Part shown: in pieces, positions 24,606-36,727 of the stretch
Numbering within the stretch: position 1 is the stretch's first letter
How the letters are laid out: every line of letters starts with the position of its first letter
From: Beverwykella pulmonaria
Lineage: Eukaryota > Ascomycota > Dothideomycetes > Pleosporales > Melanommataceae
Length of the DNA stretch: 64,000 bases
NCBI GenBank assembly: GCA_001599595.1
Contig: BCHH01000016.1
Span: forward strand, 739,901-803,900
Direction of reading: 5' to 3'
Notes under the pieces: model-generated
What the model saw: only the letters and a program-made list of their open reading frames with translations
Databases searched by the model: none
What the model was told of the DNA's origin: nothing
Made by a program: the position numbers and the translations under genes

Positions 24606-24767
24606 CTATCTCCAAAGATCAAGTGTAGAAAGCTTATAGAAGAGGCAGGGCTCACAACACCCCTTCAGAACACACTACTTAAAAAAGCTAGCCTTACAAA
24701 TTACAGGTGCGCAAGGAGGCTAAAGTTTAATGCTAGAATTGCAGCTATAAGGCTGCGCTTTAGTTAG
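24606..24767 (+). pseudogene. possible Tc1-like transposase scrap
   Basis: A frame of about 50 codons contains KKASLTNYRCARRLKF, which resembles the Trp/Lys-rich linker region of Tc1/mariner transposases before the catalytic core. No start, no catalytic residues and no terminal repeats are visible. Weak call. Confidence 0.3.
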
Positions 24768-24822
24768 GAGTACCGCAATTTTAATTGGCGGTAGTGAAGT
24801 TTACAAATAAGTACTTAATTTA

Positions 24823-24933
24823 TGTAACGGTTTAATTAGGCTTGTCCTGATGTAGCTAGCTGCTCTGACTTGATCTCTCGTAGAACAACGCAGTCGCCAT
24901 ATAATCATTGTCCCCCATCAGAAAACCCTTACA
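24823..24933 (+). mobile_element. TGTAACGG-family short element, copy B
   Basis: 111 bp from TGTAACGGTTTAA to CCCTTACA; about 20 bp shorter than copy A through an internal deletion. No clear target duplication. Confidence 0.65.
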
Positions 24934-25164
24934 AAAGATCACAGAGAAGAGTTCCATGCTCTATTGCTTCTCTAGCTCTTTCATTTCAAATCAAAGACGA
25001 TGTGGACGTTGTTGCGCGTTCATAGCTTCTTATTTTGGATAGGGCACCAAGGGCGGAGGATACAATAACAAGCTCTTGAATCTCTGTTGCTCCTGCCACT
25101 CCGTACCCTTATCCGTATATACACAATCTGGTACCACATACGCCTCTTCAAAATCGTCTACCCT

Positions 25165-26697
25165 CTATGCTATATTCTTTTTTCCTAGTGCCCCAGGGGA
25201 TACTAGCGGAAAAGGATTGTCTAGGTCCCCATAGAGGTAGCCGCCAATGATGTCGTTATAATAAGTAGTGCAATTATTGTCAATGCCATTTGCGTAGCGT
25301 AGTGTCCAACGCGGATGTCGAGTCTTCCATGCACCTTCGTCAGAGTCGACTAGTGAAGTCTTGATGCGGATGAGAAGTGAACATGCTTCTCCTTGAGCAA
25401 CTACATTGTAGTTACAAAGCTCCAGCGAGTCCAAATCAATATCGACCAGTGCTGGTAAGGTAGCGAGCAGCTCAAACAAACTATCTTCAGTAGTGATGAT
25501 GTTGGCCAAGCCGAGATGTTGCAGATGGGGCCAAGCTGTCTCGTGCGGTGTAGGAAGGATGTTCTGTAGTGTTATCCACGGGGTAGCGGAAGATTCCCAC
25601 CAGACCTCCGAGACCTCTTCCATAGGACTGAGGTGGAGGTGAAAGTGCTTCAGATTGCCGAGGTATGAAAGAGCACGTTTCAAGAATGGTTGCGTCCAGA
25701 AAAATGCGCTATCCCACGCGCGAGGGTCGCCGGTGCCCATGCCTTCCATATTGAGCGCTAAGTCCAAGCGTGTCAGAGCAGCTTTCCGGAACAAGGCTTC
25801 TGTATTGGTGAGGTCCAAGTTTGGCGAACAGAAAAGCTGCTGAGATATTCCAGTTGCCTCCCGATGGACGTCTATTACGAATTCGCAGACATTGTGATGA
25901 GGTGCGTTTGAGAGCAGTTCTGACACGATGATTGTATATCCTCTCCACTCCTCGTGAGGTTGATCCCATGGCGTCATTAATTGCTTATGATTCCCTGGCT
26001 CATCGTACTCACTCGCAGAATATTGACCCAGCCAGGGCCACGGGTAAGGCATGCGCATGCCTGGTTTTAATGATCGAAAGAACGGCGTCTCATACAATGG
26101 AAACAACGGATACAGCCTCCATGCCTCGCTTGTAAGAGTGACTCGCCTTAGATTAGGCAATTCTAGTAGTCCTCGTCGGAAAGCTCTCACGTCTTCTCCT
26201 GTTTCTATTATACGGTACTGTTCGTCGCACAGATTCAGATAGATTTGACAGCTCTCTAGCAGGCTTATCTCTTCTGCATTGGTGCCCCACAATTCTTTCT
26301 TTCGCTGTTCGAGGACTGGGTACTCGCCCTGTAAACTCTGCATGTCAATGCCCTCAAGAACTTCAATAATGCTATTGAGTTCTCTGTTGGGTACGTATCC
26401 ATTCTGCGCGCGTGAAAATCTGCCATCCGAGGAGTAACTTTCCAGGCGGCCATCATCCCATACAATCTCCTGAACCTGGGCTTTGAAGCCTTCGTGGCCA
26501 AGCACGTTTCCGAACACATCTATGTTGGTCCGGTTTGGAGAGAGGAATAGTCTTGGAATGGTGAGTTTAGCGAGGGACTTCAAGGCCTTGTTGGTGAGTC
26601 TGAGGGCCTTGATGTCCTTCCTGGGGAGGTAATCGAAGATCAAACCGAGGACATCGACGTTCAGGTCCAGGAATTCCATGAATGGTTGGAACTGCAA
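25165..26697 (-). CDS. F-box protein, intact
   Basis: Single exon, 510 residues, uninterrupted. The N-terminus (FLDLNVDVLGLIFDYLPRKD, residues 9-28, followed by ALRLTNKALKSLA) is an F-box: a Leu-Pro-like start, the IFDYL core and a second helix. The rest (about residues 60-500) has the leucine-rich spacing of fungal F-box proteins with degenerate LRR-like strands, for example LGNLKHFHLHLSP and LVDIDLDSLELC. F-box proteins bind Skp1 and bring targets to SCF ubiquitin ligases; the target is unknown. Start is ATG 26697, with an alternative at 26679 just before the F-box. It lies among pseudogenes yet is undamaged. A second, broken F-box gene lies at 38760-40370. Confidence 0.85.
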   Translation of the reverse strand: MQFQPFMEFLDLNVDVLGLIFDYLPRKDIKALRLTNKALKSLAKLTIPRLFLSPNRTNIDVFGNVLGHEGFKAQVQEIVWDDGRLESYSSDGRFSRAQNGYVPNRELNSIIEVLEGIDMQSLQGEYPVLEQRKKELWGTNAEEISLLESCQIYLNLCDEQYRIIETGEDVRAFRRGLLELPNLRRVTLTSEAWRLYPLFPLYETPFFRSLKPGMRMPYPWPWLGQYSASEYDEPGNHKQLMTPWDQPHEEWRGYTIIVSELLSNAPHHNVCEFVIDVHREATGISQQLFCSPNLDLTNTEALFRKAALTRLDLALNMEGMGTGDPRAWDSAFFWTQPFLKRALSYLGNLKHFHLHLSPMEEVSEVWWESSATPWITLQNILPTPHETAWPHLQHLGLANIITTEDSLFELLATLPALVDIDLDSLELCNYNVVAQGEACSLLIRIKTSLVDSDEGAWKTRHPRWTLRYANGIDNNCTTYYNDIIGGYLYGDLDNPFPLVSPGALGKKNIA

Positions 26698-26879
26698 GTG
26701 AACTCCTAACGATGCGTGTGAGGACTAGATAGCAAAGCGGCGTTCCCTCTGTTATTGTGAAATTACGACTGTGCCACACCCACATTAACGAGTGATAAAA
26801 GTAGATGAGTTGAGCAAGCTTGCATGAGATACGTTTGTTACGTAGGCTAAAGTAGTTTGCGTATTAACAGCCAGCCCGA

Positions 26880-27157
26880 GCCCCATTGAAGTTGCCCAGT
26901 ATCTGCTCTTCAAGACCGAACGATTCGAATTCCAATACGACGGCATCTACAACATCGAGTGCGTGGAATACTTCACGGCTGTCTTGGAGAGCCTGGGCGA
27001 AGACGACTCAGCCTGGAAGATCATCTACGACCTCAAAGTGCCGCACATCCATCGGTATCAGCCGACATGCATGCTGCGCGTCCGAACCTTGGTCGAATCG
27101 AACTCACATGTTACGCTGATACCACCAACATGCCGTCTGTCTTTGGCTCCAAGTTAG
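26880..27157 (+). pseudogene. fragment of an unidentified conserved protein
   Basis: A frame beginning around IEVAQYLLFKTERFEFQY and running through VEYFTAVLESLGEDDSAWKI and LKVPHIHRYQPTCML to a TAG at 27157 looks protein-like (acidic and aromatic pattern, no low complexity) but has no ATG start in frame and no domain I can name. It lies divergent from the F-box gene. It could be a last exon of a lost gene or a truncated copy. Confidence 0.4.
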
Positions 27158-27354
27158 GCTTGCCGACAAGGGGAAGAAGGGAAGGTAGATGCCATACTAG
27201 ACGTGCACGTGACGTGTCAAAGGGAAATTCCTTTAAACGCACGCTAGAGAACGTTGGGGGAACGTTCACATGCGTTCCAAGACTACTACAATGGTCATGT
27301 GGGTGCCATCGTTGGCAGAGGTGGAACGCGAAAATGGGGAAAATGCGGGGCAGG

Positions 27355-27373
27355 CCAATCAGCGCTCGGATAA
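27355..27373 (+). promoter_or_regulatory. CCAAT box with GATAA nearby, upstream of the CP-repeat gene
   Basis: CCAATCAG at 27355-27362 and GATAA at 27369-27373 lie 225-243 bp before the ATG at 27598. CCAAT is bound by the Hap complex and GATAA by GATA factors in fungi. Spacing does not match the HapX consensus exactly, so this is only a candidate. Confidence 0.3.
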
Positions 27374-27597
27374 ACGCGCTGACAGTTGCGGCTATGACGT
27401 AACATCACCATTCTTCGGGGCTGGGGTAGCTGGAGCTCATCAGGCCAGGCAGCCGCAACAACAAAACCGTCCCACCCGTCACTGCCCCCAGAGAACTCAC
27501 TCAGAGAGCTACCTCAGATTACTGCCTCCTATAACTGCCTCCGGTAACTGCATTGTTGTACCAACACCACACTTTGATTGACTCCAGATACCCAAAA

Positions 27598-28050
27598 ATG
27601 GCCTCCGCAACCACCTCGGCCTGCCCCGTCGTCGGCACAACCAACGACGTGCTCCCTCCCAACCACCCGGACATCGACCTCGCAAAGGACGGCCAGAAGT
27701 GCCCCGTGGTGGGCGCGACCACCGACCACCACCACAACCTGCACCAGCACCCCTCGGTCACCATCGACCAATCTCTCTCCAGCCCCATCGCGACCGAGTG
27801 CCCGGCGCTGAAGAAGGTCGTCAGCCTGCCCAAGAGCAAGGCCATGGACGACGAAGTGTGCCCCGTCATCGGCCCCGCCACAACCGTCCTGCCGCCCGAC
27901 CACCCCGATACGGCCGCCGCGAAGGAGGGAGATGTATGCCCTGTCACCAAGGCCACCGTGGCCCATCACAAGGACAAGGTGCACACGCATCCGAATGTGC
28001 ACGACGCTGAAAAGGGCGCCGTCTGCCCCGTTGCTGGCGTGAAGGTCTAG
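27598..28050 (+). CDS. small protein with six Cys-Pro motifs and internal duplication
   Basis: Single exon, 150 residues, ATG in context CAAAAATGGC. No signal peptide or membrane segment. The sequence is a two-fold repeat: CPVVGTTNDVLPPNHPD...CPVVG...His-rich and again CPVIGPATTVLPPDHPD...CPVTK...His-rich, ending CPVAGVKV, with CPAL in the middle. That gives six Cys-Pro pairs, each followed by a hydrophobic residue, plus HHHNLHQHP and HHKDKVHTHP histidine clusters. Cys-Pro motifs of this kind are known as heme-regulatory motifs, for example at the N-terminus of mitochondrial holocytochrome c synthases; the lyase domain itself is absent here. Heme or metal binding is therefore a reasonable inference but not shown. 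GC-rich codon use and intact frame set it apart from the AT-rich wrecks on its right. Confidence 0.8.
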   Translation: MASATTSACPVVGTTNDVLPPNHPDIDLAKDGQKCPVVGATTDHHHNLHQHPSVTIDQSLSSPIATECPALKKVVSLPKSKAMDDEVCPVIGPATTVLPPDHPDTAAAKEGDVCPVTKATVAHHKDKVHTHPNVHDAEKGAVCPVAGVKV

Positions 28051-28239
28051 GAGAGGCTGTGCTGGAGAAGGACACATTGTTGTGTTCGGATGTGGCACAA
28101 GTGTTCCTGCCACCTGGCAAATGGAATCGAGCATCTTTTGGTTACGGCGTTGCACGGTGGTGGATTGCGTTTTTGGCTTTCTAAGACTGTTACCATCAAT
28201 CACAATTCTTTTCCTACTTTGAACTTTGCCCACTTTTCA

Positions 28240-28834
28240 AAGTACTGTTTGGTCTCGATTCCACCTACTTCCAAACACCCCTTCCAATCCCTCCAGCTCA
28301 CACCTTTCCAACTCCTGCCTGCCTACGAACCACTTCTCTCTCTTCGCCCTCTCACACCACACTCTTAGCGCCCCGTGCTCCTCTATCCAGTCTTTCCCAC
28401 CATACTCCTCCGCATTCTCAATTCGGCGAGCGAGACCTCTACGCCTTCTCCACTCAAACTCTTCCACCGCTCTTTTGCGGCAGCATTGCCCACCCATTTC
28501 TCTAGCTTTGAGAGGAAGTGGTGGTGCCTCCTCTTTGCGTCCTGCGTCGCACAAGCTGACATCTGCTCTGATATGAGTCCGGACTAGTATCGCATAGAGG
28601 GATTGCCTTGGATGAGCGAGAGTCGGTGCCAGAATGTCGCGTCTGCGAGGACTGAAAGTGCATCTGGGTGCGAACACGCTGCTCTGGAGTGTTACCAAGA
28701 AGATCTGGATACACTTCACTGCCAAACAGTTCCTCAAAGTACTCCATGATCGCTGCGGATTCATGTATGAAAAGGTCTTCTTCCCCAGGCTTCTCTTCGT
28801 AGCCTTCCTCGGAGAATAAGCCGATCTTGGGCAC
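28240..28834 (-). pseudogene. glutathione S-transferase remnant
   Basis: The frame from 28834 reads KIGLFSEEGY...EEDLFIHESAAIMEYFEEL...LLGNTPEQRVRT. This is the end of a GST thioredoxin-fold domain (the glutathione-binding ESAAI motif) and the linker. The beginning of the domain is missing: the frame starts at a GTG against AT-rich DNA. After RVRT the reading shifts frame; a second frame holds VEEFEWRRRRGLARRIENA and WIEEHGALRVW, which look like the all-helical C-terminal domain. At least one frameshift plus the 5' truncation make it non-functional. Confidence 0.65.
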
Positions 28835-29089
28835 TCATTAATAGCAACTAGTCCAATGCGCGCCTGTAAATCTGTCCGCTTAAGGATCCTCCAAAATAAC
28901 TAACTAGACGCCTGCTCAGGACCTAACAGGACGTGGGTAAATTCACCTGCAGTAGCCTGTGTCAAGAGTTTCTTCTCTATTGTCTTAGTCTTCGCATTAA
29001 TTAGACACGATCTTGCCCCTAAACACTGCTAGATGTCACTTAATTATTCGTCGCCAAGTTTCGTCAATAGTATTAGTTAAAGTGTGATC

Positions 29090-29420
29090 TTGACAGTCAA
29101 GATAGAGTACGCATAGAAGATAATGCTCTTCCGAAAGCCTGTCCAAGCAATAAGAAGCACGTCGCTCTTCCTAAATATAAGCTGCCGCAGCGTACAAACC
29201 TGCTCAGGCCGTGGAGGGCGCATAACAGTACAATCATGCGACAGAATCCGCTGGAGACACTCCTAAACAACGTCCTCCTGTAGCTAAACATTGGCATACT
29301 AGCGAGCTAGATCAATAACCTTAGGCAGACGTTGCAACGGCATGTCTGAGATGCGGGCAATGAGCTCTAGCAATACTGCGTCTTCTAGATAACGGGCAGC
29401 GGCCGCTGCAGCGGTGCTGA
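29090..29420 (-). pseudogene. RecQ-like helicase remnant
   Basis: One minus-strand frame (not the longest open one) reads PEQVCTLRQLIFRKSDVLLI followed by AWTGFRKSIIFYAYS. The order matches helicase motif 0/Q and motif I of RecQ-type helicases, with the Walker A degraded (Trp and Arg where Arg/Pro and Gly are expected). Stops interrupt upstream. RecQ-like helicases occur in fungal mobile and subtelomeric elements, so this may be transposon debris. Confidence 0.45.
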
Positions 29421-30159
29421 AAGCTTGATGTGCACAGATTTCACGGCTGTACTTCGTATGTAGCCTTTTTTAATACGCATACCATTAGAAATAGATTTAC
29501 TTGCTCTATTATATGCATCTGCAATCTTGATAACACATGATGGGAGTGGTGATGTATTAATAGTCAAAGTGCGGTCATTCACATGTTTTCGTCCAAGTAT
29601 CAGAACACTCCACCAGCCATTATATAATCAGGTTCTGATTGGTCAAGAAGTCTGGATCTGCCGCTAGCGAACGCTAATTAGTGACTAATTGACTCAGAAG
29701 TTTGCAGAACTTCTTGGCGCGCACGCCAGTATGGACGAGATAATAAATGAGGGACTGAGTTGATTCAGAAGCTATGAAGATCGACGGGCATATATATCCA
29801 GCCATGACTAATCAGGATGTGTGACCAAGCGTACAGTGCACGTAATATCCAAGATCATATGGTGCACGTGATATTCACGTGATATACCGTGATAATATGG
29901 TAGTCGCGATATGAGGCGAGGTATATTGCTAAAATATATACTGCTTCGGTGAATTACTACCTAGGTACTATCCACCGTGACCATGTCGTAACAAGTAGCG
30001 CAACTATTTCAACTCCTCCCAAGCGTTGACACTACAAAATTGCTAGAAAATCTACATCCATGCTATTTTTGTCCGTTCCAGAGCAGGCCAACAATCGCAT
30101 TAATGATCTTATTGTTATTTTTGGAATGGGTAATACTCTAAAAATGTTTTTACGACACT
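29421..30159. other. AT-rich DNA with CACGTGAT motifs
   Basis: No gene. At 29865-29881 two CACGTG palindromes sit in a segment (about 29800-29930) that shares CACGTGAT, CCGTGATA and TATGGTAGT words with 58350-58425, suggesting a dispersed repeat. Confidence 0.45.
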
Positions 30160-31444
30160 TCTAACTGCGAGGGCCGTCGACTACCTGGGGGAATTCCTTA
30201 GATAATCCCGGTACCACGCAGCCTGGCAAGAATTCTTGTGTATCGAGCTGTGGTATGAACATCACAAACAACAAAGTTGGTCCTGATGAGTTTCGTAGGA
30301 TCGCATACTTTGAAGCGTGGAACTCGAAACGCCCTTGTCTGCATATGAGCGTGACCGACGTCCCAAGCAACTTCACCCACATTCACTTCGCCTTCCCACA
30401 GATTACGGTAGACTTCAAAGTCAATATTACAGGGGATGGAAGGCGAGTTCGAAAAGTTAAAGAATATGAAAGGTGTAAAGCGTATTGTCTCATTTGGCGG
30501 TTGGACTTTCTCGACTGAGGTACCAACCTTCAACATTTTTCGTGACGGGGTCACTAACGCTAATTGTGCTACACTAGCTGGGAACATCGCAAAATTTGTT
30601 ATAGACAATGGTCTCAACAGTGTTGACTTTGACTGGGAATATCCCTCTGAGCCTAATATTCCAGGAATACCGCCCAGTACTAAGGAAGCTGGGGTACAAT
30701 ATTGACTTTTCCTCCAAACTGTAAAAAGGCGTCTCCAGAAACAGTCAATCTCTATAGCAGCGCCAGCATCCTATTAGTACTTGAAAGGTTATCCTATTAG
30801 AGAAATTGCTGCAATAGTGGATTACATTGTCTTCATAACTTATAATTTGCACGGCTAGTAGGATTACAGAAATAAATAGTTGGACCCCAGCTGTAAAGAA
30901 GGAAACTGTTTACACTCCCACATAAACATTACAGAAACCAAGAATTTGCTTGCCATAATCACAAAAGCTAGAGTAATATTAGATAAGGTTGTTGTTGGAG
31001 TCACAAGCTATGGTCGCAGCTTTTATATAGCTGAGGTAGGCTGTTACAGACCTATGTGCAAGTTTACTAGTTCTGCAATAGAATCTAATGCAAACCCTAG
31101 CAGGTGCACAGAAACCAAAGGATATATCTCCAACGCTAAGATACGCAAAATTATTACTAGTAGTATGCTTAGTAAAGGCAGCAACTTAACTACGTACTAT
31201 GATAGCAATTCAGACTTAGACATCCTAGTCTACAATAATTTTAAGTAGGTCTCCTATATAAGCAATAAGACTAAAGCTTCCCACACAGATTAGATTAAGG
31301 GACTTAACTTTAGGGGAACCTTAGACTAGGCTATTAATCTCAACAGGGACTATAGAGATGAAGGCATTGGTGACCTCAACCTAGAGAAATTAGAGGAGGA
31401 GGGCATTAGCCCAAAGTGTAACTAGTATAAGAGCTACATGACAC

Positions 31445-31906
31445 TGTCAGATGTAAGGGGCCTAAGGGCTATATGGGGGTTTATGGAATAGTATTTCCAT
31501 AACCCCCAAGTAGACAAAGCATTAGATGGACGGGTATTAGTCGTGGTATTGGGCGCAATGTGCGTAAATGGGCCTGCAACGGATCAACGAAATAGGACTA
31601 AGCGCATGGGGTTAAGCGAGAAATAAAACCCAGCCGANNNNNNNNNNNNNNNNNNNNNNNNNNNNNNNNNNNNNNNNNNNNNNNNNNNNNNNNNNNNNNN
31701 NNNNNNNNNNNNNNNNNNNNNNNNNNNNNNNNNNNNNAAATAGGACTAAGCGCATGGGGTTAAGCGAGAAATAAAACCCAGCCGAGAACACGATGGCTGG
31801 GGCGCGACACGACAATCAATCAATCAATTCATTAATACTTATTATTCTTTCATCTCACAACGTGACCACATTATTCTTGTAGCTGAAATAGTGCTACAAT
31901 CTGACA
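31445..31906 (+). repeat. Copia 5' LTR (with assembly gap)
   Basis: About 315 bp once the N run and the doubled 48 bp are discounted; differs from the 3' LTR by a roughly 10-bp GGGCCTAA insertion near its start and a few point changes. Contains an (AATC)n run near its end. Confidence 0.9.
31590..31785. other. scaffold gap with duplicated flanks
   Basis: Exactly 100 N at 31638-31737. The 48 bp before it (31590-31637) are identical to the 48 bp after it (31738-31785). The 3' LTR has this 48-bp segment only once, so the two contig ends overlap and the gap is likely not real. Confidence 0.9.
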
Positions 31907-34900
31907 ATTAAGAGTCTTACTGCCTCAATTAACACGAAAATAGCTGCGCAACCTCAATGTGAACAAACAGTGACCCTTTGAGACCACACTAATTACAGAG
32001 CCTGGATAATGCAGCTATAGTCAAGATGCGTAGCATATTGCATCTAGCCACAAGTCAACCCTAAGTCAACTGTCCCAATAAAACCTAAACCTGTTGCCCT
32101 AAGGGTCCTGCTAATTGCTGAATATACTCTAGCTGTAAATATTAAAACCCTAACGCAACAGTCTAAGCTGTTACCTGCAGGTGCTAGGGCTTTTAAGGAA
32201 GACCTTAAATACTATAAAACACTGTCTAAACAGTACAAGAGTAACTAACATAATTTTGAAAGAGAACAATTAAGTCTTCAACAAATTATTGTCTTTATTT
32301 AATTAACAGTTAACCCACACCTGCAGCACACATGCTGCCTCCTAGATTAACTACTTAGACAGTGGATTACAAACCTAAAAGCTATAGTTGGCGTTGACAA
32401 TTAATTTGAACAAGAACGCGCACGCGACTAATACAATACATCCCTAAAGCTGCTAAGAAGCGCAACAGCATAAGACCTATAGCTAGCTAAATATAATTAA
32501 GCAGCTACAGAAGCAGAGACACAAAATGTCCTAGAAACAATGCAGTTTGATGCAGTTGCAAAGGACTTTCTAACTGCTGTAAATAAAGTTGCCCCTTATT
32601 AGTCTACAACCTTTTAGGATAGTAGACAGTTCACCCAAGGCATAAATTAGAAAGAAATAATAAAGCGCTTCTAAGAACATATAATGTTAAATTATCTAAT
32701 AACCTAAACAGGGAAGCACAAAGCTGCTTTTGCAACAGATAACTTATTATATCTTGCTAAAAGTAGGAAGACCACCTAGGGCAATAATAGGGACGCCTAT
32801 TGTGCTAAAGTTGCAACATCTAGAAAATAGGGTAGACCTTAAGATTAACGTAATAACTAAAAAGATAACAAGAAGTTATCCTTGGGCTAACAACCTGCTA
32901 GAACAAGCAGCACAAAATGTCCTGTATACAGACATCTTTACGCACTACAAGACTGCTTCTATGTTAACCTAGACAAAGCACCTAAGTAGTAGGTACTAAA
33001 TAAGAAGATTAAAGAACTTATAGCTTTAAAACACAAGCATAATTCTAAATTTTAAGGACTGCTAAGAGGACAGAGTAGATCTAAATTAAAAACACTAAAC
33101 ACTAAGAAATTACATACACTAACGCCTGAGATCTAGGAGGATTAACTAGAAGGCTAGAAAGTATTAAGCGTTAATACAGCGTTTATATTAGCATCCTTTA
33201 AAGCTAACTAGACTAGCTACCTACTCTAAAGGTCCTTTATCCTTAACTTAGGAACAACCTGTTACATAACAAATAATCCTAACTATATCTTTAACTATTA
33301 CCTACTAACGCCAGGAGACTTTATCTAGTTAGGCAACTTATAAATATAGATAAAGGGATACAGCTCTGTTAACCTAAACCTACAAAGCAAATCTAGGATA
33401 CATAGACTTGTTTTACACAACGTGGCAATATGCCCTAATCTATTATGCAACCTTGTCTTGTTCTAGTTACTTAGGCAGAAAGGGATATAGTAGGATACCT
33501 AAGCTAAACTAACTACCCTAAGGAAACTAGATAGAACAACAATTAGAAACCTTACTAAGATCTATAGTTAATAGGTACTAGAGTACTATCTAACCTAGGA
33601 AGGCTTGTATCACACACACAAGTCTAATACTAAGACTAATACCACAGCTAATACTACAAGAACTAAATAAGGCTTGCAAAAAGCATTAGCTAAACTGTGG
33701 CATAAACAACTTAGACACCCTAGACCTGTAGCTATTAAACACCTTGTGCAGCAGGCTAAGGGGGTGCGTGTTAAAGGAGTTACAATAGTACAATGTAACT
33801 CCTGCGGCAAAGCAAAGATAAGACAACAAATTAGCCGCGCACCACAAACTAACAATAATAGACTAGGAGAAAGATTATCTATTAACTTCCACAGCTACAA
33901 GGCGCAAAGTATTACTAAGGAGAAAAGTCAGATGTTAGCTACTAACAAATACTTAGGCCTCTAATAGGATTTTTACTTTAAGGACAACAGACTAGCTAAG
34001 TTAATTATTAAGGTGTTTACAAACTTCTTCCTCTTCCTAAAGAACTACTACAACATTATAGTTAAGGTTATTAAAGCTAACAACAAAATTACTATAGTAA
34101 AACTAGAGGTAGAACGCTNGCTAGCATTGCAAGGGATTACTGTTAAGCCTTCTGCCCTAGATACACAAGCTTAAAACAGAGGTGCTAAACGCTTAGGGGG
34201 TGTAAACAAAGAGAAATCACGCGCAATGTAGCTTAATGCCAACCTACCCTAGGATCTATAGCCCTATATTACAAGAGTAGGAGTATATCTCTACAACTAA
34301 ACACTAAACTACGCCAACAACTAGAAAACACTATACAAGATCTTCTTTACGCGAGCTGCTCTAAACAACAGAGTAGTTACCTTAATTAGGAAACCCAACC
34401 TTGCTTACCTTAAAGCATACAGCTGCAAGGCGTTTGCAATAACAGACAATACTTATTAAAACAAATTAAGGTTGCAACGTCTAGATCCTAAAGCGTGGAT
34501 AGGCTACCTAGTTAGATACTAATCCTTAAACATCTACTATGTTTGGATACTGTTACTGGCCAAAGTAATAAGCACACATAACGTTATTTTTGACAAACAA
34601 ACAATCTTTAATAGCAAGACAGAGGATCTGCAGGACAACCTTATGCACAACACAGTAGATAAAATTGCCACGCACGTGAGAACAATTAAACTGCCAACAC
34701 CTAGTTAACAGCTAGAAACAGAGTCTTTCTACAAAGACAACGCGGTTAAAGATTTATTAAATCCCTATAATAAAGTAGATCCACTAGGCTACTATTAAGA
34801 AAGGAAGATTAGGGACAACTACCTAACTCCTCTATCTACACTACTACCTGTAGCACTGCTAGCACAGCTAATAGTTGGAAACAAATTGGAAGTAAACTAA

Positions 34901-36727
34901 ATAGGGTTATCCAAAACTATCCTATAGGCAGCTGCCTTTATAGCTAGAACTTAAGCTAGCAACATTAGACAATACAAAGGAGAAGTAGTAGACAAGGCTA
35001 AGATAAAAAGAATGCTTGCCAAAGGCTTAAAGCTCTATTAAAGTTAACTCCCACCCCTGCCAACATGCCAAACAAAGCTTAAAGATTATCTAATAGGCAA
35101 ACTGTTTAAAAAAGCAGAACAAGCCTATCTTAGAAGCTACAAACAAATAAAATCCTAGTTAGAAGTACCCTCTAAGCTAACTAAACAAGCAGGCTATTAG
35201 ATACTTAACTGCATGTGGGTATATACCTACAAACTAAACAAGCATTATTAATTTCTTAAATGCAAAGCACGCCTAGTGGTTTGCAGAGACTAGCAAAAGG
35301 ATATTACATCCCAAGATACCTACGCTGCAACCTTAGTAGCTTAGTCTTTTAGGATGCTTATGGCAATTGCAGCAAAATACAACCTTAAGCTAAAACAATA
35401 CAACGTAACTAACACCTTTGTTTATGCAACAATTAACAGAGAAGTTTATATAAAGATGCCCTGTAGATATTAGAAGAAAGGCACAATCCTTAAACTCTAG
35501 AAGGCCTTATATAGTCTGCGCATTTTACCTATGCTGTGGCAAAAGGAGTTTACAACAACCCTTAGGACTATTAGTTTTAAAGCTGTACTACACAAGCCCT
35601 GCTGTATAATTAAGAACAGTGTTATTATCTTCTTCTATGTAGACAACATTATTGTCACCTTTAACAAGGAAAACGGTTAGAACGCGGAACAAGCAATTAA
35701 GCTCCTGCAACAGAAATATGCTATAACAGGAGGAGAAGACCTTTAATAGTTTCTAGGCGTAGAGATTATCTAACAAAGAGACCAGTGTCTTATCCAACTC
35801 TCACAGGCTAGCTATATTGACAAAATCAGCCACCTAGTTAACTAACAAGACTGCTGCTATAACACCCTAATGGCCGTCACTAAACTAAAGCCCTAAACAG
35901 GCTTAGCAACTCCCTTAGAAATTAACAAATACCAACGCAAAATTAGATCAATTCTGTTTGCAGCGGTAACAACGCGACCTAACATTGCCTTTGCAACCTT
36001 AAGACTAGCCCGCTTCCTATTAAACCTAGGACTAGAACACTATAATGCAGCTAACTAAGTACTCCTGTACCTATCAGATACAAGATGGAGAGCATTGCAG
36101 CTTGGTGGAGGCGATAACCTTTAGGTAGCTAGCAACGCATCCTTTGCTAACAACACACTGGACAGGAAAAGCTTACAAGGCTACGCAATTAAACTTTTTA
36201 ACAGCCTTATTGCCTAGAGGGCAAATAAACAAGACACAGTTACAACGTTAACTACTAAAGTAGAACTCCTTGCACTCTTGCAAGTGGCCAAGGAAGCAAT
36301 GTTTACATTACAACTTTTAAACAAACTGCAAATCAAACTATCCTTAACAACTATTACTATTTAATGCAACAATAAGCAGACTATTCGCCTAGTAACAGAG
36401 GAAATCTCAAAGCTTTAGACTAAACTTTGACATGTTGACATACACAATCACTGGCTAAGACAAGAAGTGTCTACTAGAAGGATCTAGGTGGAGTACGTAC
36501 AGTTAATAGATATAATTGCTGATGGCTTTACAAAGGTACTCCTAGTAAACAAGTGGGAAGGATTTCTAACCCAACTTAGTTTGGTAGAGGTGAAGGAACG
36601 AAAGGTAGCAAACGAAGTGCCTCTAGAAGACATTTAGACACAACTTAACAAACTCAACCTTATCACGTCCACTAAACCCCAATGATGGTCTAATCTAGCT
36701 TGCAACGCCTTCCAAGCTGAGGGGGTG
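31907..36727 (+). pseudogene. Copia gag-pol remnant
   Basis: Frames are cut by many TAG/TAA codons. Recognisable pieces: a gag-pre-integrase zinc motif (LWHKQLRHP...HLVQQ...CNSCGKAK, 33700-33830); a reverse transcriptase core with FFYVDNIIVTF (about 35630-35665), where the last catalytic Asp of YVDD is Asn; and RNase H-like sequence at 36200-36550. Stops occur mainly where Trp (TGG) or Gln would be expected, as in RIP. One undetermined base at 34119. Confidence 0.85.

Noticed and set aside
27355..27373. HapX-type composite site at the CP-repeat gene
   Set aside because: CCAAT and GATAA are present but the spacing does not fit the HapX consensus as I know it; listed only as a weak candidate.
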